Source of the DNA: ChocPot-Mid sp043804925
GTDB lineage: Bacteria > Bacteroidota > Ignavibacteria > Kapaibacteriales > UBA2268
NCBI GenBank assembly: GCA_043804925.1
Contig: JAZDIP010000004.1
Coordinates: 1 to 58,997, forward strand
Direction: 5' to 3'
Length of the DNA: 58,997 nucleotides
A model generated the notes under the pieces. That model worked only from the letters and a program-made list of their open reading frames with translations. It was not told where the DNA came from and made no database searches. A program made the position numbers and the translations under genes. Shown here piece by piece: positions 39,139 to 48,609 of this stretch; the first letter of the stretch is position 1, and each line of letters starts with the position of its first letter.

Positions 39139-39888
39139 TTATTCACGGAAATATTCCCTTACTTTTTCCAAATCTTCTGCCGTATCAACTCCAATAAGAT
39201 AAGCATTTGTTTCGTGGCAGAAATACTTGGCTCCTGATTCGAGTAATCGCAACTGCTCGAGCCGTTCCTGCTTTTCCCAATCCGAAACCGGCAGGGATAC
39301 GAATTTTTTTAATGAGTCTGTTTTGTAAGCATAAATTCCAATGTGTTTGAAGTATCTTTGATGATTCAGCCAAACTTCTTTTGGAATGTTATCTAATTCG
39401 GGAATTGGATTTCTTGAGAACCTTTTTGCAGTCATATCGTTATTAAGTTCAACTTTAACTATTGAGAAATCGAATAATTCTTCATTTTTTTTAACTGGTG
39501 CAATCATAGTACCAACATCAAAATCCGTATGAATGAATTTTTCAAGCATTTTATCAATTATATCTCCAAATAAAAGAGGTTCGTCACCTTGAATATTTAC
39601 GACAACAGCGGCATTTTCCCCAAGAATTTCATAAGCTTTCATAATTCTGTCTGTACCACTGGGCAGTTCGGAAGGTGTCATTACACATTCGGCACCAAAC
39701 CCGATACATTTTTCTTTGATATGAATATCGTCAGTAGCTACAATAATTCTTTCAATAATCCTGCTTTTTTTAGCAGATTCCCAAACTCGTTGAATCATTG
39801 ATTTTCCACAGATATCCAGTAATGGCTTCCCGGGGAGGCGTGTTGAAGCCATTCTTGAGGGTATAATTGCTATTATCCTATTTGTCAT
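39139..39888 (-). CDS. kdsB: 3-deoxy-manno-octulosonate cytidylyltransferase
   Basis: N-terminal nucleotide-binding motif IIAIIPSRMASTRLPGKPLLDICGKSMIQRVWE, then VVNIQGDEPL and RYFKHIGIYAYKTDSL. Length 249 is normal. The enzyme activates Kdo as CMP-Kdo for lipid A/LPS assembly, so the organism has an LPS outer membrane. The start overlaps the stop of the upstream propeller gene by four bases. Confidence 0.96.
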   Translation of the reverse strand: MTNRIIAIIPSRMASTRLPGKPLLDICGKSMIQRVWESAKKSRIIERIIVATDDIHIKEKCIGFGAECVMTPSELPSGTDRIMKAYEILGENAAVVVNIQGDEPLLFGDIIDKMLEKFIHTDFDVGTMIAPVKKNEELFDFSIVKVELNNDMTAKRFSRNPIPELDNIPKEVWLNHQRYFKHIGIYAYKTDSLKKFVSLPVSDWEKQERLEQLRLLESGAKYFCHETNAYLIGVDTAEDLEKVREYFRE

Positions 39889-42257
39889 TTTTTAGGTTTT
39901 TCAAGAATATGAACTTTTCCAGCAAGAAAATCGGAAATCCAAAGATTACCCGTTTCATCCACAAGTCCTTTAGTCAAACTTTGCACAATGTCTCCGAAAC
40001 CGCCAACGACATAGAATGCTGCATTGCCGGCATCTTTATCTGTTTGTCCGTAAGGATAAGTATATTTTTGAATTACAGTAAAATCTTTCATTTCAGGATT
40101 GACTTCAGTGATATAAAGAGTGTTCTCGTCAAAAAAAGTAATAATCAGTTTATTGTTCCAACTGAAAATATTATCAGGTTTTGCATCCAACGGTATTTTC
40201 AAAGTCATATTAGTTTTGTTTACTTCAGGAATTCGGACTTCCATTATGTCATTGCTTTTATAATTTAAAACATAAATTTTTCCGGCACATTTTGTAAGAC
40301 GCAGAGGAGATTTTCCTGCTTTAATATTGTAAACCTGGTCGGTTTTTTTGTCAATAATCGAGACGGAATTTGAGCCGAAGTTTGCCGTATATATGTATTT
40401 ATCATCAAATTCAAGAGCTGTGGCATTGCTTTCAACAATATATTTTTTAATAGCTTTATTGCTGTCCAAATCGACAACATGCACTACTGATGGGGATGTA
40501 TCCTTTTCTGCGTTTCGTAAAAGGTATAAACGGTTCACTTTTTCATCATATTTCATAACTCTTTGAGAAGTTTCTCTTTGGACGGTATCATCAATGGTAA
40601 TTCTCTTCCCTATTTCATAATACCTGATTTCATCTTCGATTTTGTTAATGATTATCGGTTCTGCACCCCAGTTGTTTTGTTGAAGATAGAGAACGCCTTT
40701 CTTGTCCAAAGCAATTTGCATAGCTTGCCTTGGTATTCTTCTGTCATAAAAGCTTAAGTCATTTTGGTCAATATTTAGAATTCCGTTTTTAGCTCCCCAG
40801 ATATACACCGTTGGCCAATATGACTGATGAGGACCATAAGATAAATAAATATTCCCTTTCGGACTGGTAGCTGCTATAACGGGAAATCTAACGGGTAATT
40901 GATATGTTTTGTACGAACCATTAGATTTGATTTCTGCAAACTGGTCTTCATTATTAAATACAAAAACGGATTTCCGGCTTGGAACTTCAATTAAATCAAT
41001 AGGAGCCCATCCTGTATTGATTACAAGTTGAGCATTGGTTACGGGATTTAATTGTGTTACCGCAGCACCGAAGGCACCATTAACGGCAGAAGCACCAAGT
41101 GGATAATAGAGGCAATTGTTAAAAGGATTTAATACAAAAGAAAACATATGAGGAATAATTCCAAGGTCAGAAATTCGCTTTACGAATTTTCGGGTTTTCA
41201 GGTCAATCATTTCTACTTCACCATTAGCCCAACTGGCTATATACAATAAATCATTTTTAACATCAATAGCGCTTCCGTCATTACCAAAACTTGGTATTGG
41301 AATAGATTCTACTTTTCCGCTGTCTTTGAAATCCACAAGATGCACAAAAGCATTGTTATCATAGGGAACATATACTTCTTTCAACTTTTCATTATAGCAA
41401 ATTCCAACAGGTTCCGTAAATCCTTCAGGTAGTTTTACAACCAAGTCTTTGTCCCCATAAACATCAATTTTTGCAACGTCGGTTATCGCTCTGCTTTTAG
41501 TTTCAGTTGCTAATATTATATGTCCTGTTTGTGAATCGTATCCGGCAAGATGCCAGCGTCCGTCATTATTACCAAGAGGAATTTTCCTAAATTTCGAAAG
41601 TTTCCCGGTGGCACCGTCATACATGTATAAAGTTGAAGTAAAGCCATCTATTGCTACAATATTTTGTTGTTTATCGTTCAAAGCAATAATTTTTCTTATT
41701 GCTGGAGGCGGTGTTTGGTTAAGATTAATAAGGGCTTCTTCATGTAAAAGCCAAGGTAATGTATCAAATTCCTTATCCTTGTTTTTAGGATTGTAAAATC
41801 CAATTTTGGCACTTGCCCTTCCTGTCATAAAAACATTACCGGATTTTTCATCAACAGTTATGCTTTCGTATTGCTTTAAAGTATTGAATGTCTGAGATTT
41901 TTTTGTTCTCGGGTCAACTATTGAAAAATTTTTAGTCCCTAAAACATAAACTAATCCCGTTTTGCTGTGATAAGTAATCGCTGAACTTTTTAAATGTTGT
42001 AAGGTTCTGCCTCCGACAGGAATATTATCTACTTTGTTTGTTTTTCCGTCAATTATTGAAACTGATGAGCTTAGTGAGTTTGCAACGAAAATCTTATTCT
42101 TAACTTCATCTACTGCAAGCAATACCGGACCGGCAGCATTATATTTCATTTTTAAATTTTTTAATAAATCAACTGTTCTAAAGCGATATTGTGCGTTGAG
42201 AGATGAAAAAATTACTGCTATAATCAATATTAAGAACATTATTGTGCTTCTTTTCAT
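39885..42257 (-). CDS. secreted YncE/NHL-like beta-propeller protein
   Basis: A signal peptide (MKRSTIMFLILIIAVIFSSLNAQ) precedes many YVTN-type repeats: NKIFVANSLSSSVSIIDGKTNKVDNIPVG, DKYIYTANFGSNSVSIIDKKTDQVYNIKAGKSPLRL, NLWISDFLAGKVHIL. At 790 residues two seven-bladed propellers are possible. No enzymatic residues were recognised. Its coupling to kdsB by a four-base overlap may be only positional. The ligand is unknown. Confidence 0.8.
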   Translation of the reverse strand: MKRSTIMFLILIIAVIFSSLNAQYRFRTVDLLKNLKMKYNAAGPVLLAVDEVKNKIFVANSLSSSVSIIDGKTNKVDNIPVGGRTLQHLKSSAITYHSKTGLVYVLGTKNFSIVDPRTKKSQTFNTLKQYESITVDEKSGNVFMTGRASAKIGFYNPKNKDKEFDTLPWLLHEEALINLNQTPPPAIRKIIALNDKQQNIVAIDGFTSTLYMYDGATGKLSKFRKIPLGNNDGRWHLAGYDSQTGHIILATETKSRAITDVAKIDVYGDKDLVVKLPEGFTEPVGICYNEKLKEVYVPYDNNAFVHLVDFKDSGKVESIPIPSFGNDGSAIDVKNDLLYIASWANGEVEMIDLKTRKFVKRISDLGIIPHMFSFVLNPFNNCLYYPLGASAVNGAFGAAVTQLNPVTNAQLVINTGWAPIDLIEVPSRKSVFVFNNEDQFAEIKSNGSYKTYQLPVRFPVIAATSPKGNIYLSYGPHQSYWPTVYIWGAKNGILNIDQNDLSFYDRRIPRQAMQIALDKKGVLYLQQNNWGAEPIIINKIEDEIRYYEIGKRITIDDTVQRETSQRVMKYDEKVNRLYLLRNAEKDTSPSVVHVVDLDSNKAIKKYIVESNATALEFDDKYIYTANFGSNSVSIIDKKTDQVYNIKAGKSPLRLTKCAGKIYVLNYKSNDIMEVRIPEVNKTNMTLKIPLDAKPDNIFSWNNKLIITFFDENTLYITEVNPEMKDFTVIQKYTYPYGQTDKDAGNAAFYVVGGFGDIVQSLTKGLVDETGNLWISDFLAGKVHILEKPKK

Positions 42258-42535
42258 AATTCACCCATCTATATTATTATTAAAATATTTTTTTCAAGCT
42301 GTTATACAAATATGATAATATTTCGAATAATTCTTTGTTCAAAATTTAAATATTTTCATAAGTCAATAATAATTCACAAAGAAACTTGATTTACTTATAT
42401 CAAATTAAAGAATTTTCTTTAAATTCTCAAAGACTTACTATAAAAACACATAAATTTTACAGTATTTTTGTTAAGTTTGTGCTTTACATTTTTAAAACAA
42501 CATGTGATTTTTTTTGAAAGTATATTAATTAAAAT

Positions 42536-44137
42536 ATGAAAAATTTAGTTTTACTTGGTGATGAAGCAATTGCACGCGGCGGAATAGATGCGGGAATGTC
42601 CGGAATTTACGCATATCCGGGGACTCCTTCAACAGAAATAACGGAATATGTTCAGCATTCGAAAGAGGCAAAGGAAGGAGAAGTTCACTTTACATGGTCG
42701 GCTAATGAAAAAACAGCTATGGAATCCGCTCTCGGAATGTCTTATGCAGGAAAAAGGGCAATGGTTGCAATGAAGCATGTCGGCTTGAATGTAGCAGCAG
42801 ATTCTTTTATGAATTCAGCAATTACAGGGGTCAACGGCGGTTTTATAGTTGTTTCGGCAGATGACCCTTCTATGCACTCTTCCCAGAATGAACAGGATTC
42901 CAGATATTACGGCAAATTTGCTTTTATTCCGATGCTTGAACCCGCAAATCAGCAGGAAGCATACGATATGGTTGATTACGGTTTTGATTTTTCCGAAAAA
43001 TACGAAACACCTGTTTTATTTAGAATAACTACACGACTTGCTCACTCGAGAGCAGGAATAATCCCAAAAGAAAAAAGACAGCAAAATGATATTAAGGTTC
43101 CTAAGGACTTAAGACGATTCGTTCTGATTCCATCGAATGCGAGAAAGAGATATAAAATTCTTCTCGGTAAACAAGCAAAAATTGAGAGTGAATCTGATGA
43201 ATCTCCATTTAACATTTATCATGAAGGAGCAGATAAATCTCTTGGTGTAATTGTTTGTGGAATTGCCTATAATTATTTAATGGAAAATTTTGCCGATTCA
43301 AAAATCCCACATCCGGTACTAAAAATCGGGCAATATCCTTTGCCGAGAAAGAAAGTGGAGAGATTATTCAATGAATGCGGCGAATTGCTGGTAATTGAAG
43401 ACGGCTATCCTTTTGTCGAGGAAATGCTGAATGGATTCTTTGGGAGCGGGAAAAAAATCAGGGGAAGACTTGATGGCTCATTACCGAGAGATGGAGAATT
43501 AAATCCCGATTTAGTTGGAAAGGCATTGAATATGTCTGGCAATTTGGGAATGGATATGCCTTCTCTGGTTGCCAATAGACCACCACAGTTATGTGAAGGA
43601 TGCTCGCACATTGACTCTTACTTGGCTTTAAATGAAGCTTTGAAAGATTATACCCCGGGCAGAGTTTTATCCGATATAGGTTGTTATACACTTGGTGCAT
43701 TGCCGCCCTATGAAATAATAAACTCCTGTGTTGACATGGGTGCTTCTATAACTATGGCTAAAGGTGCGGCAGATGCGGGCTTGGTTCCTGCAGTTGCAGT
43801 CATCGGCGATTCAACTTTTACACATTCGGGTATTACAGGGCTTCTTGATTGTGTGAACGGCAAAACACCCGTTACGATTTTTGTTTTAGATAATGGTACA
43901 ACAGCCATGACAGGCGGACAGCCATCTCCCGGAACAGGCAAAATCGAAGATATTTGCAAAGGAATGGGAGTAGAAGAGGAACATATTCATGTAATTAATC
44001 CTTTAAAAAGGCATCACGACGAAAATGTGAAAATCATTAAAAAGGAATTAGAGTATAATGGGGTTTCGGTTATAATTCCAAGAAGAATTTGTATAGTTGA
44101 ATCGAGGAAGCTGGCAAAACAAAGACATAAGGGATAG
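42536..44137 (+). CDS. iorA: indolepyruvate:ferredoxin oxidoreductase alpha subunit lacking the ferredoxin domain
   Basis: N-terminal pyrimidine domain (MKNLVLLGDEAIARGGIDAGMSGIYAYPGTPSTEI) and TPP-binding region (C353-E-G-C356-SH, VIGDSTFTHSGITGLLD, DNGTTAMTGGQPSPG) are intact. The enzyme decarboxylates aryl 2-oxoacids to acyl-CoA with ferredoxin. Canonical IorA is 600 or more residues with a C-terminal 2x[4Fe-4S] domain; this one stops at 533, just after IIPRRICIVESRKLAKQ, so the electron-exit clusters are absent. No ferredoxin gene is adjacent; iorB follows after 375 bases of repeats. Confidence 0.92.
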   Translation: MKNLVLLGDEAIARGGIDAGMSGIYAYPGTPSTEITEYVQHSKEAKEGEVHFTWSANEKTAMESALGMSYAGKRAMVAMKHVGLNVAADSFMNSAITGVNGGFIVVSADDPSMHSSQNEQDSRYYGKFAFIPMLEPANQQEAYDMVDYGFDFSEKYETPVLFRITTRLAHSRAGIIPKEKRQQNDIKVPKDLRRFVLIPSNARKRYKILLGKQAKIESESDESPFNIYHEGADKSLGVIVCGIAYNYLMENFADSKIPHPVLKIGQYPLPRKKVERLFNECGELLVIEDGYPFVEEMLNGFFGSGKKIRGRLDGSLPRDGELNPDLVGKALNMSGNLGMDMPSLVANRPPQLCEGCSHIDSYLALNEALKDYTPGRVLSDIGCYTLGALPPYEIINSCVDMGASITMAKGAADAGLVPAVAVIGDSTFTHSGITGLLDCVNGKTPVTIFVLDNGTTAMTGGQPSPGTGKIEDICKGMGVEEEHIHVINPLKRHHDENVKIIKKELEYNGVSVIIPRRICIVESRKLAKQRHKG

Positions 44138-44420
44138 TTGTTAGTTGACAGTTGACAGTCGTTAGTAAGGAGAAGGGAAAAGGGAGAAGGGAAAAGGGAG
44201 TTCTTTAATGGAAAATTGTAAATGCATAATTGATAATTACAGGTAGCACAGATGCCCTCTTCTGTGAAACAATCGCAGAGCGATTGAATATTTGTAACAA
44301 GAAATTATCCACAAGGTCTTACAATCCCAGAGGGATTGAACTATGTTTAAAAATTTAGATTTGTAAATTGATTGAAAATTGAAAAATTGAAAATTGAAAA
44401 TTTGCTTTAAGCTTTCTTCT
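44137..44420. repeat. repeat-filled iorA-iorB spacer
   Basis: In order: TTAGTTGACAGTTGACAGTCG words; (GGGAAAAGGGAGAA)n at 44164-44201; hairpin CACAGA-TGCCCTCT-TCTGTG (44247-44266); hairpin CAATCGC-AGA-GCGATTG with AATATTTGTAAC tail (44270-44298); hairpin CAATCCC-AGA-GGGATTG with AACTATGTTT tail (44322-44348); GAAAATTGAAAAATTG words. No gene fits this spacer. Confidence 0.8.
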
Positions 44421-44512
44421 TTTAGCTTTAAGCATTTTAACTAATAGCTAACTTCTAACATCTAACAACTGAAGAAATAAATTGATTGAAAATTTTAAAT
44501 TAAAAAAAGAGC

Positions 44513-45091
44513 ATGAAAAAAGATATAATATTAGCTGGTGTTGGCGGACAGGGTATTGTTTCTATTGCGGCAACAATAGGATATGCGGCTGTCTCTGAGA
44601 ATTTGTTTTTTAAGCAATCGGAAGTTCATGGCATGAGCCAAAGAGGAGGAGCCGTGCAATCCCATTTCCGTCTTTCCGACAAAGAAATATTTTCCGATTT
44701 AATCCCAATGGGTAAAGCCGATATAATTATTTCAGTTGAACCCATGGAAGCACTTCGCTATCTCCCATGGCTCTCCAAAGACGGCTGGCTTGTAACTAAT
44801 ACCGAACCATTCATCAACATTCCAGATTATCCTCCAATGGAAAATATTATTTCAGAGCTATCGAAATTGAAAAATGTAGTTGCCTTGAATGCTGATAAAA
44901 TAGCCAAAGAATTAAAGACATCGAAGTCTGCGAATATGGTTGTTTTGGGTGCGGCATCTCCTTACCTCGACATTAATTTCAATACACTTGAAAATGCAAT
45001 CGGCATACTCTTCGGCAAAAAAGGCGAAAAGATTGTTGAAGATAATGTTAGGGCTTTGAAGGCAGGGGTGGAGTTTAGTAAACTAAAATAA
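44513..45091 (+). CDS. iorB: indolepyruvate oxidoreductase beta subunit
   Basis: The gamma-type domain of 2-oxoacid oxidoreductases: MKKDIILAGVGGQGIVSIAATIGYAAV, KQSEVHGMSQRGGAVQSHFR and DIIISVEPMEALRYLPWLS. Length 192 is normal. It pairs with IorA. The spacing from iorA is larger than usual because of inserted hairpins. Confidence 0.94.
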   Translation: MKKDIILAGVGGQGIVSIAATIGYAAVSENLFFKQSEVHGMSQRGGAVQSHFRLSDKEIFSDLIPMGKADIIISVEPMEALRYLPWLSKDGWLVTNTEPFINIPDYPPMENIISELSKLKNVVALNADKIAKELKTSKSANMVVLGAASPYLDINFNTLENAIGILFGKKGEKIVEDNVRALKAGVEFSKLK

Positions 45092-45195
45092 TCATTAGAT
45101 TAAATTTCTAATTTATTCATAATAGTACTTCTATATGTTCTAAATTTTTAATAAATTTAGGTGGGTGGATTTTGCAAAAAGGGAAAATAATATAA

Positions 45196-46776
45196 ATGTC
45201 GGAATTTCTAAATATAAAACAAGCGAGTGAATTTGCATCTCAGCATTTAGGTAAAAATGTTACTACTTCTAATATATCATATTTAATAAATTATGGGAGG
45301 ATTAGAAAACGTGGAAACAACGGCGATTCAATAATTTCTAAAGATGAGTTAGTTAAATATTATAATTCTTATTATGGGAAAAGGGAAATTGAATGGAAAA
45401 GCCAATTAGGCAATGATTTAAATTGGCATTTATCATTCGATTATCTGAAAGAAGCAGACACAACAAAGCATGTTCACAGACTACATCCATATAAGGGGAA
45501 ATTCATACCGCAATTAGTTCAGTATTTTTTAGATGAACATACAGATGAATTTAAAACACAATCATTTTTCAAAAAGGGTGATATAATCCTTGACCCCTTT
45601 TGTGGAAGTGGAACTGCACTCGTACAAAGCAATGAATTAGGTCTACATGCTATTGGTATTGATATTTCTGCATTTAATGCACTAATAAGCAATTCTAAAG
45701 TCCGAAAGTATGATTTCAAAGATTTACAAAAAGAAATTGATTTAATAACAAACGAACTAAAAACATTTATTTCAAAAACCAAAGTACAAAAATTTGAATA
45801 TAAGTTGAAAGAAAAACTTGCTGATTTCAACAACAAATATTTTCCATCACCGGAGTTCAAATATAAAATAAGAAATAATGAAATTGATGAATTCAAATTT
45901 GCTAATGCCAAAGCAAATGAATTTCTTCCGGTTTTTGAAGAATTAATTAAAAAATATAGTATATCAATTGAACAAAAAACTTCAGATAATTTTCTTGAAA
46001 AATGGTATTTACAGACAACACGAAATGAAATAGATTTTATATTTGAATTAATTAGAAAAATAGAAAACAAAAGAACTAAAAAAATATTAAGCATTATTTT
46101 AAGCAGAACAATTAGAAGTTGCAGAGCTACAACTCATGCAGACTTAGCAACATTAAAAGATAAAGTTACAACAACATATTATTGCAGTAAGCATGGAAAA
46201 ATTTGCAAACCCTTATTCTCAATATTTTCTTGGTGGGTAAGATATAGCAAAGATACTATTCAAAGACTTAAAACATTCGACAGACTAAGAACTGACACTT
46301 ATCAATTTTGCCTAACAGGGGATTCAAGAACAATTGATGTTTTTAATGTAATAAACAACAGAATTCCAACTTTTGGAGAAATATTAAATCAACAAAAAAT
46401 CAAAGGGATTTTTTCAAGTCCACCCTATGTTGGTTTAATAGATTACCACGAACAGCATGCTTATGCTTACGAGTTATTTGGTTTTGAAAGAAGGGATAAT
46501 CAGGAAATTGGTTCAATGAGCAATGGATTGAATGGAAACGCAAAACAATCTTACGTTCAGGGAATTTCAGATGTTTTAAACAATTGTAAAAAGTATCTTG
46601 CTGATGATTATGATGTTTTCTTAGTAGCCAACGATAAATTCAATTTATATCCTACGATAGCAGAAAATTCGGGAATGAAAATAATAAATCAATATAAAAG
46701 ACCTGTTTTAAATAGGACAGAAAAGGATAAAGGTGCTTATTCTGAGATTATTTTTCATATGAAGGAGAATTTATAA
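45196..46776 (+). CDS. type II DNA methyltransferase (SPPY class, probably N4-cytosine)
   Basis: Residues 1-60 look like a helix-turn-helix (NIKQASEFASQHLGKNVTTSNISYLINYGRIRKRG). S-adenosylmethionine motif DPFCGSGTALVQ begins at about 133 and the catalytic SPPY (FSSPPYVGLIDYHEQHAY) at about 408. SPPY rather than DPPY favours N4-cytosine methylation. The 270 residues between the two motifs would be the target recognition region. The stop overlaps the start of the restriction gene by one base (TAATG). The extra HTH may let the enzyme control its own promoter (inference). Confidence 0.88.
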   Translation: MSEFLNIKQASEFASQHLGKNVTTSNISYLINYGRIRKRGNNGDSIISKDELVKYYNSYYGKREIEWKSQLGNDLNWHLSFDYLKEADTTKHVHRLHPYKGKFIPQLVQYFLDEHTDEFKTQSFFKKGDIILDPFCGSGTALVQSNELGLHAIGIDISAFNALISNSKVRKYDFKDLQKEIDLITNELKTFISKTKVQKFEYKLKEKLADFNNKYFPSPEFKYKIRNNEIDEFKFANAKANEFLPVFEELIKKYSISIEQKTSDNFLEKWYLQTTRNEIDFIFELIRKIENKRTKKILSIILSRTIRSCRATTHADLATLKDKVTTTYYCSKHGKICKPLFSIFSWWVRYSKDTIQRLKTFDRLRTDTYQFCLTGDSRTIDVFNVINNRIPTFGEILNQQKIKGIFSSPPYVGLIDYHEQHAYAYELFGFERRDNQEIGSMSNGLNGNAKQSYVQGISDVLNNCKKYLADDYDVFLVANDKFNLYPTIAENSGMKIINQYKRPVLNRTEKDKGAYSEIIFHMKENL

Positions 46777-47819
46777 TGATTCCAGAATTACAAAAAGAAA
46801 TGATAGCTATCGAAGTAATTAGAACATTATATAATCAATTTGAAAAATTTCCAGAAGATGCAACTCACAATAGGAATGCTCCTTTTCATGAAGCTTTTAT
46901 AAATGCTTTTTCAGATAAATTAAAAGGAAAAGTTTACTCAATTCCAATTTTTATTAGTTTAGCAAGTTGGATGCATGGTTTAAATACCAGTCTTGGACAA
47001 TCATTTTTAGAAAAAACTGCACATATTTTGTGTAATGGTGAAAAAAGAGAATTCACTACGACAAAAAATACGTCATTAAAAATTTCTGAATTACAGAAGA
47101 AAATAATTGATAATATCATTACTGACTTAAGTAATGGTAATCGAGCACCTGACCCAGAAAATGAAGAAGCCGAATGTTTTAACAATGATATCGGTGATAT
47201 TGAAGCAACTAATTTCACGGTAGATATTTACTACCAAGATAATAACCAAATTATTTGTATTGAATCAAAAACAGTAAAACCTAATAAAGGAGTGTTTAAA
47301 GTTGAAAAACAAAAAGTTTTGGAAGCAAAAACCGCCTTAAAAAACAAATATCCTGATAAGAAAATCAAATATTTTATTGGCTTTCCATTTGACCCGTTAA
47401 GCGAAACTCCTACTGGCTTTGATAAGCAACGTTTTATGGATTATAGTGTTGGATTTAGAAAATATTTTTCTGAGAATGAGTTTTTGTTATCATCAGAAAT
47501 GTGGGATTATCTTTCTGGGGACTCTCAAACAATGGAATCCATTTTAAGGATAATAAATATTATTGCAACTCCCGAATTCATGGATAAATATAATTTTCTT
47601 CTTGATAAAACTAATTACAACAATCCTGAATATATCAGAATAATGGAAGACTGGCATTTATTTAAGGAAGTACAAATTGTAAAAAATCTTGATATATTAA
47701 CTAATCATCTTTCAGATAGCAAAAGTATGATGAGGATTCTCAACCAAAATATATTTTCAAACGATGGAACATATAATATAGATAGAGTTAATAAGTTAAT
47801 TTCTCAATTATTAAAATAA
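46776..47819 (+). CDS. type II restriction endonuclease, TdeIII-like
   Basis: The PD-(D/E)xK core is VDIYYQDNNQIICIESKTVKPNKG with an acidic residue near 149 and E161-x-K163. The N-terminal helical part (LASWMHGLNTSLGQSFLEKTAHILCNG) and IESKTVKPNKG resemble TdeIII-family enzymes, whose prototype cuts GGNCC; the site for this enzyme is not decided by sequence. It is translated from the methyltransferase message by a one-base overlap. The DNA around it is more AT-rich than the flanking housekeeping genes, as usual for mobile restriction systems. Confidence 0.78.
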   Translation: MIPELQKEMIAIEVIRTLYNQFEKFPEDATHNRNAPFHEAFINAFSDKLKGKVYSIPIFISLASWMHGLNTSLGQSFLEKTAHILCNGEKREFTTTKNTSLKISELQKKIIDNIITDLSNGNRAPDPENEEAECFNNDIGDIEATNFTVDIYYQDNNQIICIESKTVKPNKGVFKVEKQKVLEAKTALKNKYPDKKIKYFIGFPFDPLSETPTGFDKQRFMDYSVGFRKYFSENEFLLSSEMWDYLSGDSQTMESILRIINIIATPEFMDKYNFLLDKTNYNNPEYIRIMEDWHLFKEVQIVKNLDILTNHLSDSKSMMRILNQNIFSNDGTYNIDRVNKLISQLLK

Positions 47820-47942
47820 TTCCTTCTTTCCATTTCCTCATTTCAAAAAAATTTCTTAATTTAGTAAGATAATTTAATTTATTCGATGTTAATTACGGAG
47901 GTTAGGATTTCAATTTTCCGGTTAATAAAAATACAAGCACAA

Positions 47943-47987
47943 CAGGAACCGCACAGTTCCTGAGTTCGCACTCAATCTCTTTGAGTG
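47943..47987. repeat. two hairpins ahead of and overlapping the HNH start
   Basis: CAGGAAC-CGCACA-GTTCCTG at 47943-47962 and CACTCAA-TCTCT-TTGAGTG at 47969-47987, both perfect seven-base stems. The second one contains the TTG start codon of the HNH gene in its right arm. Confidence 0.85.
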
Positions 47988-48481
47988 GCAGGGTTCTTAT
48001 TTTAAATCAAAGCTTCGAGCCGATTGGTGTTTGCTCCGCAAGGAAAGCTATTCTTTTGCTCTATCTTACAAAAGCCGAATTAATCTCCAAGCGTGATGGT
48101 ATTCTCGTCCGTTCCGTCAGCCGAAATATTCCTTACCCAAGCGTTATCCGGCTGGTTTCCTATATTCGTATTCCTTACAGAAAAATCGAATTGTCGAGAC
48201 GGAATATACATTACAGGGATAGTTCCTGTTGCCAGTACTGCGGTACAAAAACTAAGGAATTGACGATTGACCACGTTATACCAAAATCCAAAGGCGGTGA
48301 AGATTCATGGGAAAACCTTGTTTCCGCCTGCAAAAAATGCAACAACAAAAAAGCTGACCGCACTCCCGAAGAAGCAGGTTTAAAGCTGATTCGCAAGCCC
48401 AACAGACCTAATTATATAATCTTTATTCAAAGATATATGACTACTTTAAATGAAGATTGGAGACCCTACCTTTTTCTGTAG
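47981..48481 (+). CDS. HNH endonuclease
   Basis: The protein has the pattern of stand-alone HNH nucleases: VLILNQSFEPIGVCSARKAILLLYLTKAELI, zinc CxxC (CQYCGTKTKE), catalytic LTIDHVIPKSKGGEDSWENLVSACKKCNNKKADRTPEEAG. Zinc and HNH residues are intact. No ATG or GTG is available after the upstream in-frame stop at 47903; TTG 47981 gives MSGRVLILNQ, the normal family N-terminus, but lies inside a hairpin repeat. The role is unknown; relatives are widespread chromosomal genes. Confidence 0.88.
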   Translation: MSGRVLILNQSFEPIGVCSARKAILLLYLTKAELISKRDGILVRSVSRNIPYPSVIRLVSYIRIPYRKIELSRRNIHYRDSSCCQYCGTKTKELTIDHVIPKSKGGEDSWENLVSACKKCNNKKADRTPEEAGLKLIRKPNRPNYIIFIQRYMTTLNEDWRPYLFL

Positions 48482-48609
48482 TGTTAAGTTTTAGGTGTTG
48501 AGTGTTGAGTTAAAGTTTTTTAGTGCTATAGTTTTGTACTACTTTTGTAAATTATTCGTAATTTACATTTTGATTGTTTTCATTATGGATTAATAATTAT
48601 GGTGATTGA

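Noticed and set aside
39001..39237. 78-codon plus-strand frame upstream of and overlapping kdsB
   Set aside because: Half of it is antisense to the end of kdsB and the rest is AT-rich spacer without signals.
45519..46094. 191-codon minus-strand frame
   Set aside because: It lies wholly inside the methyltransferase, whose motifs are clear on the other strand.
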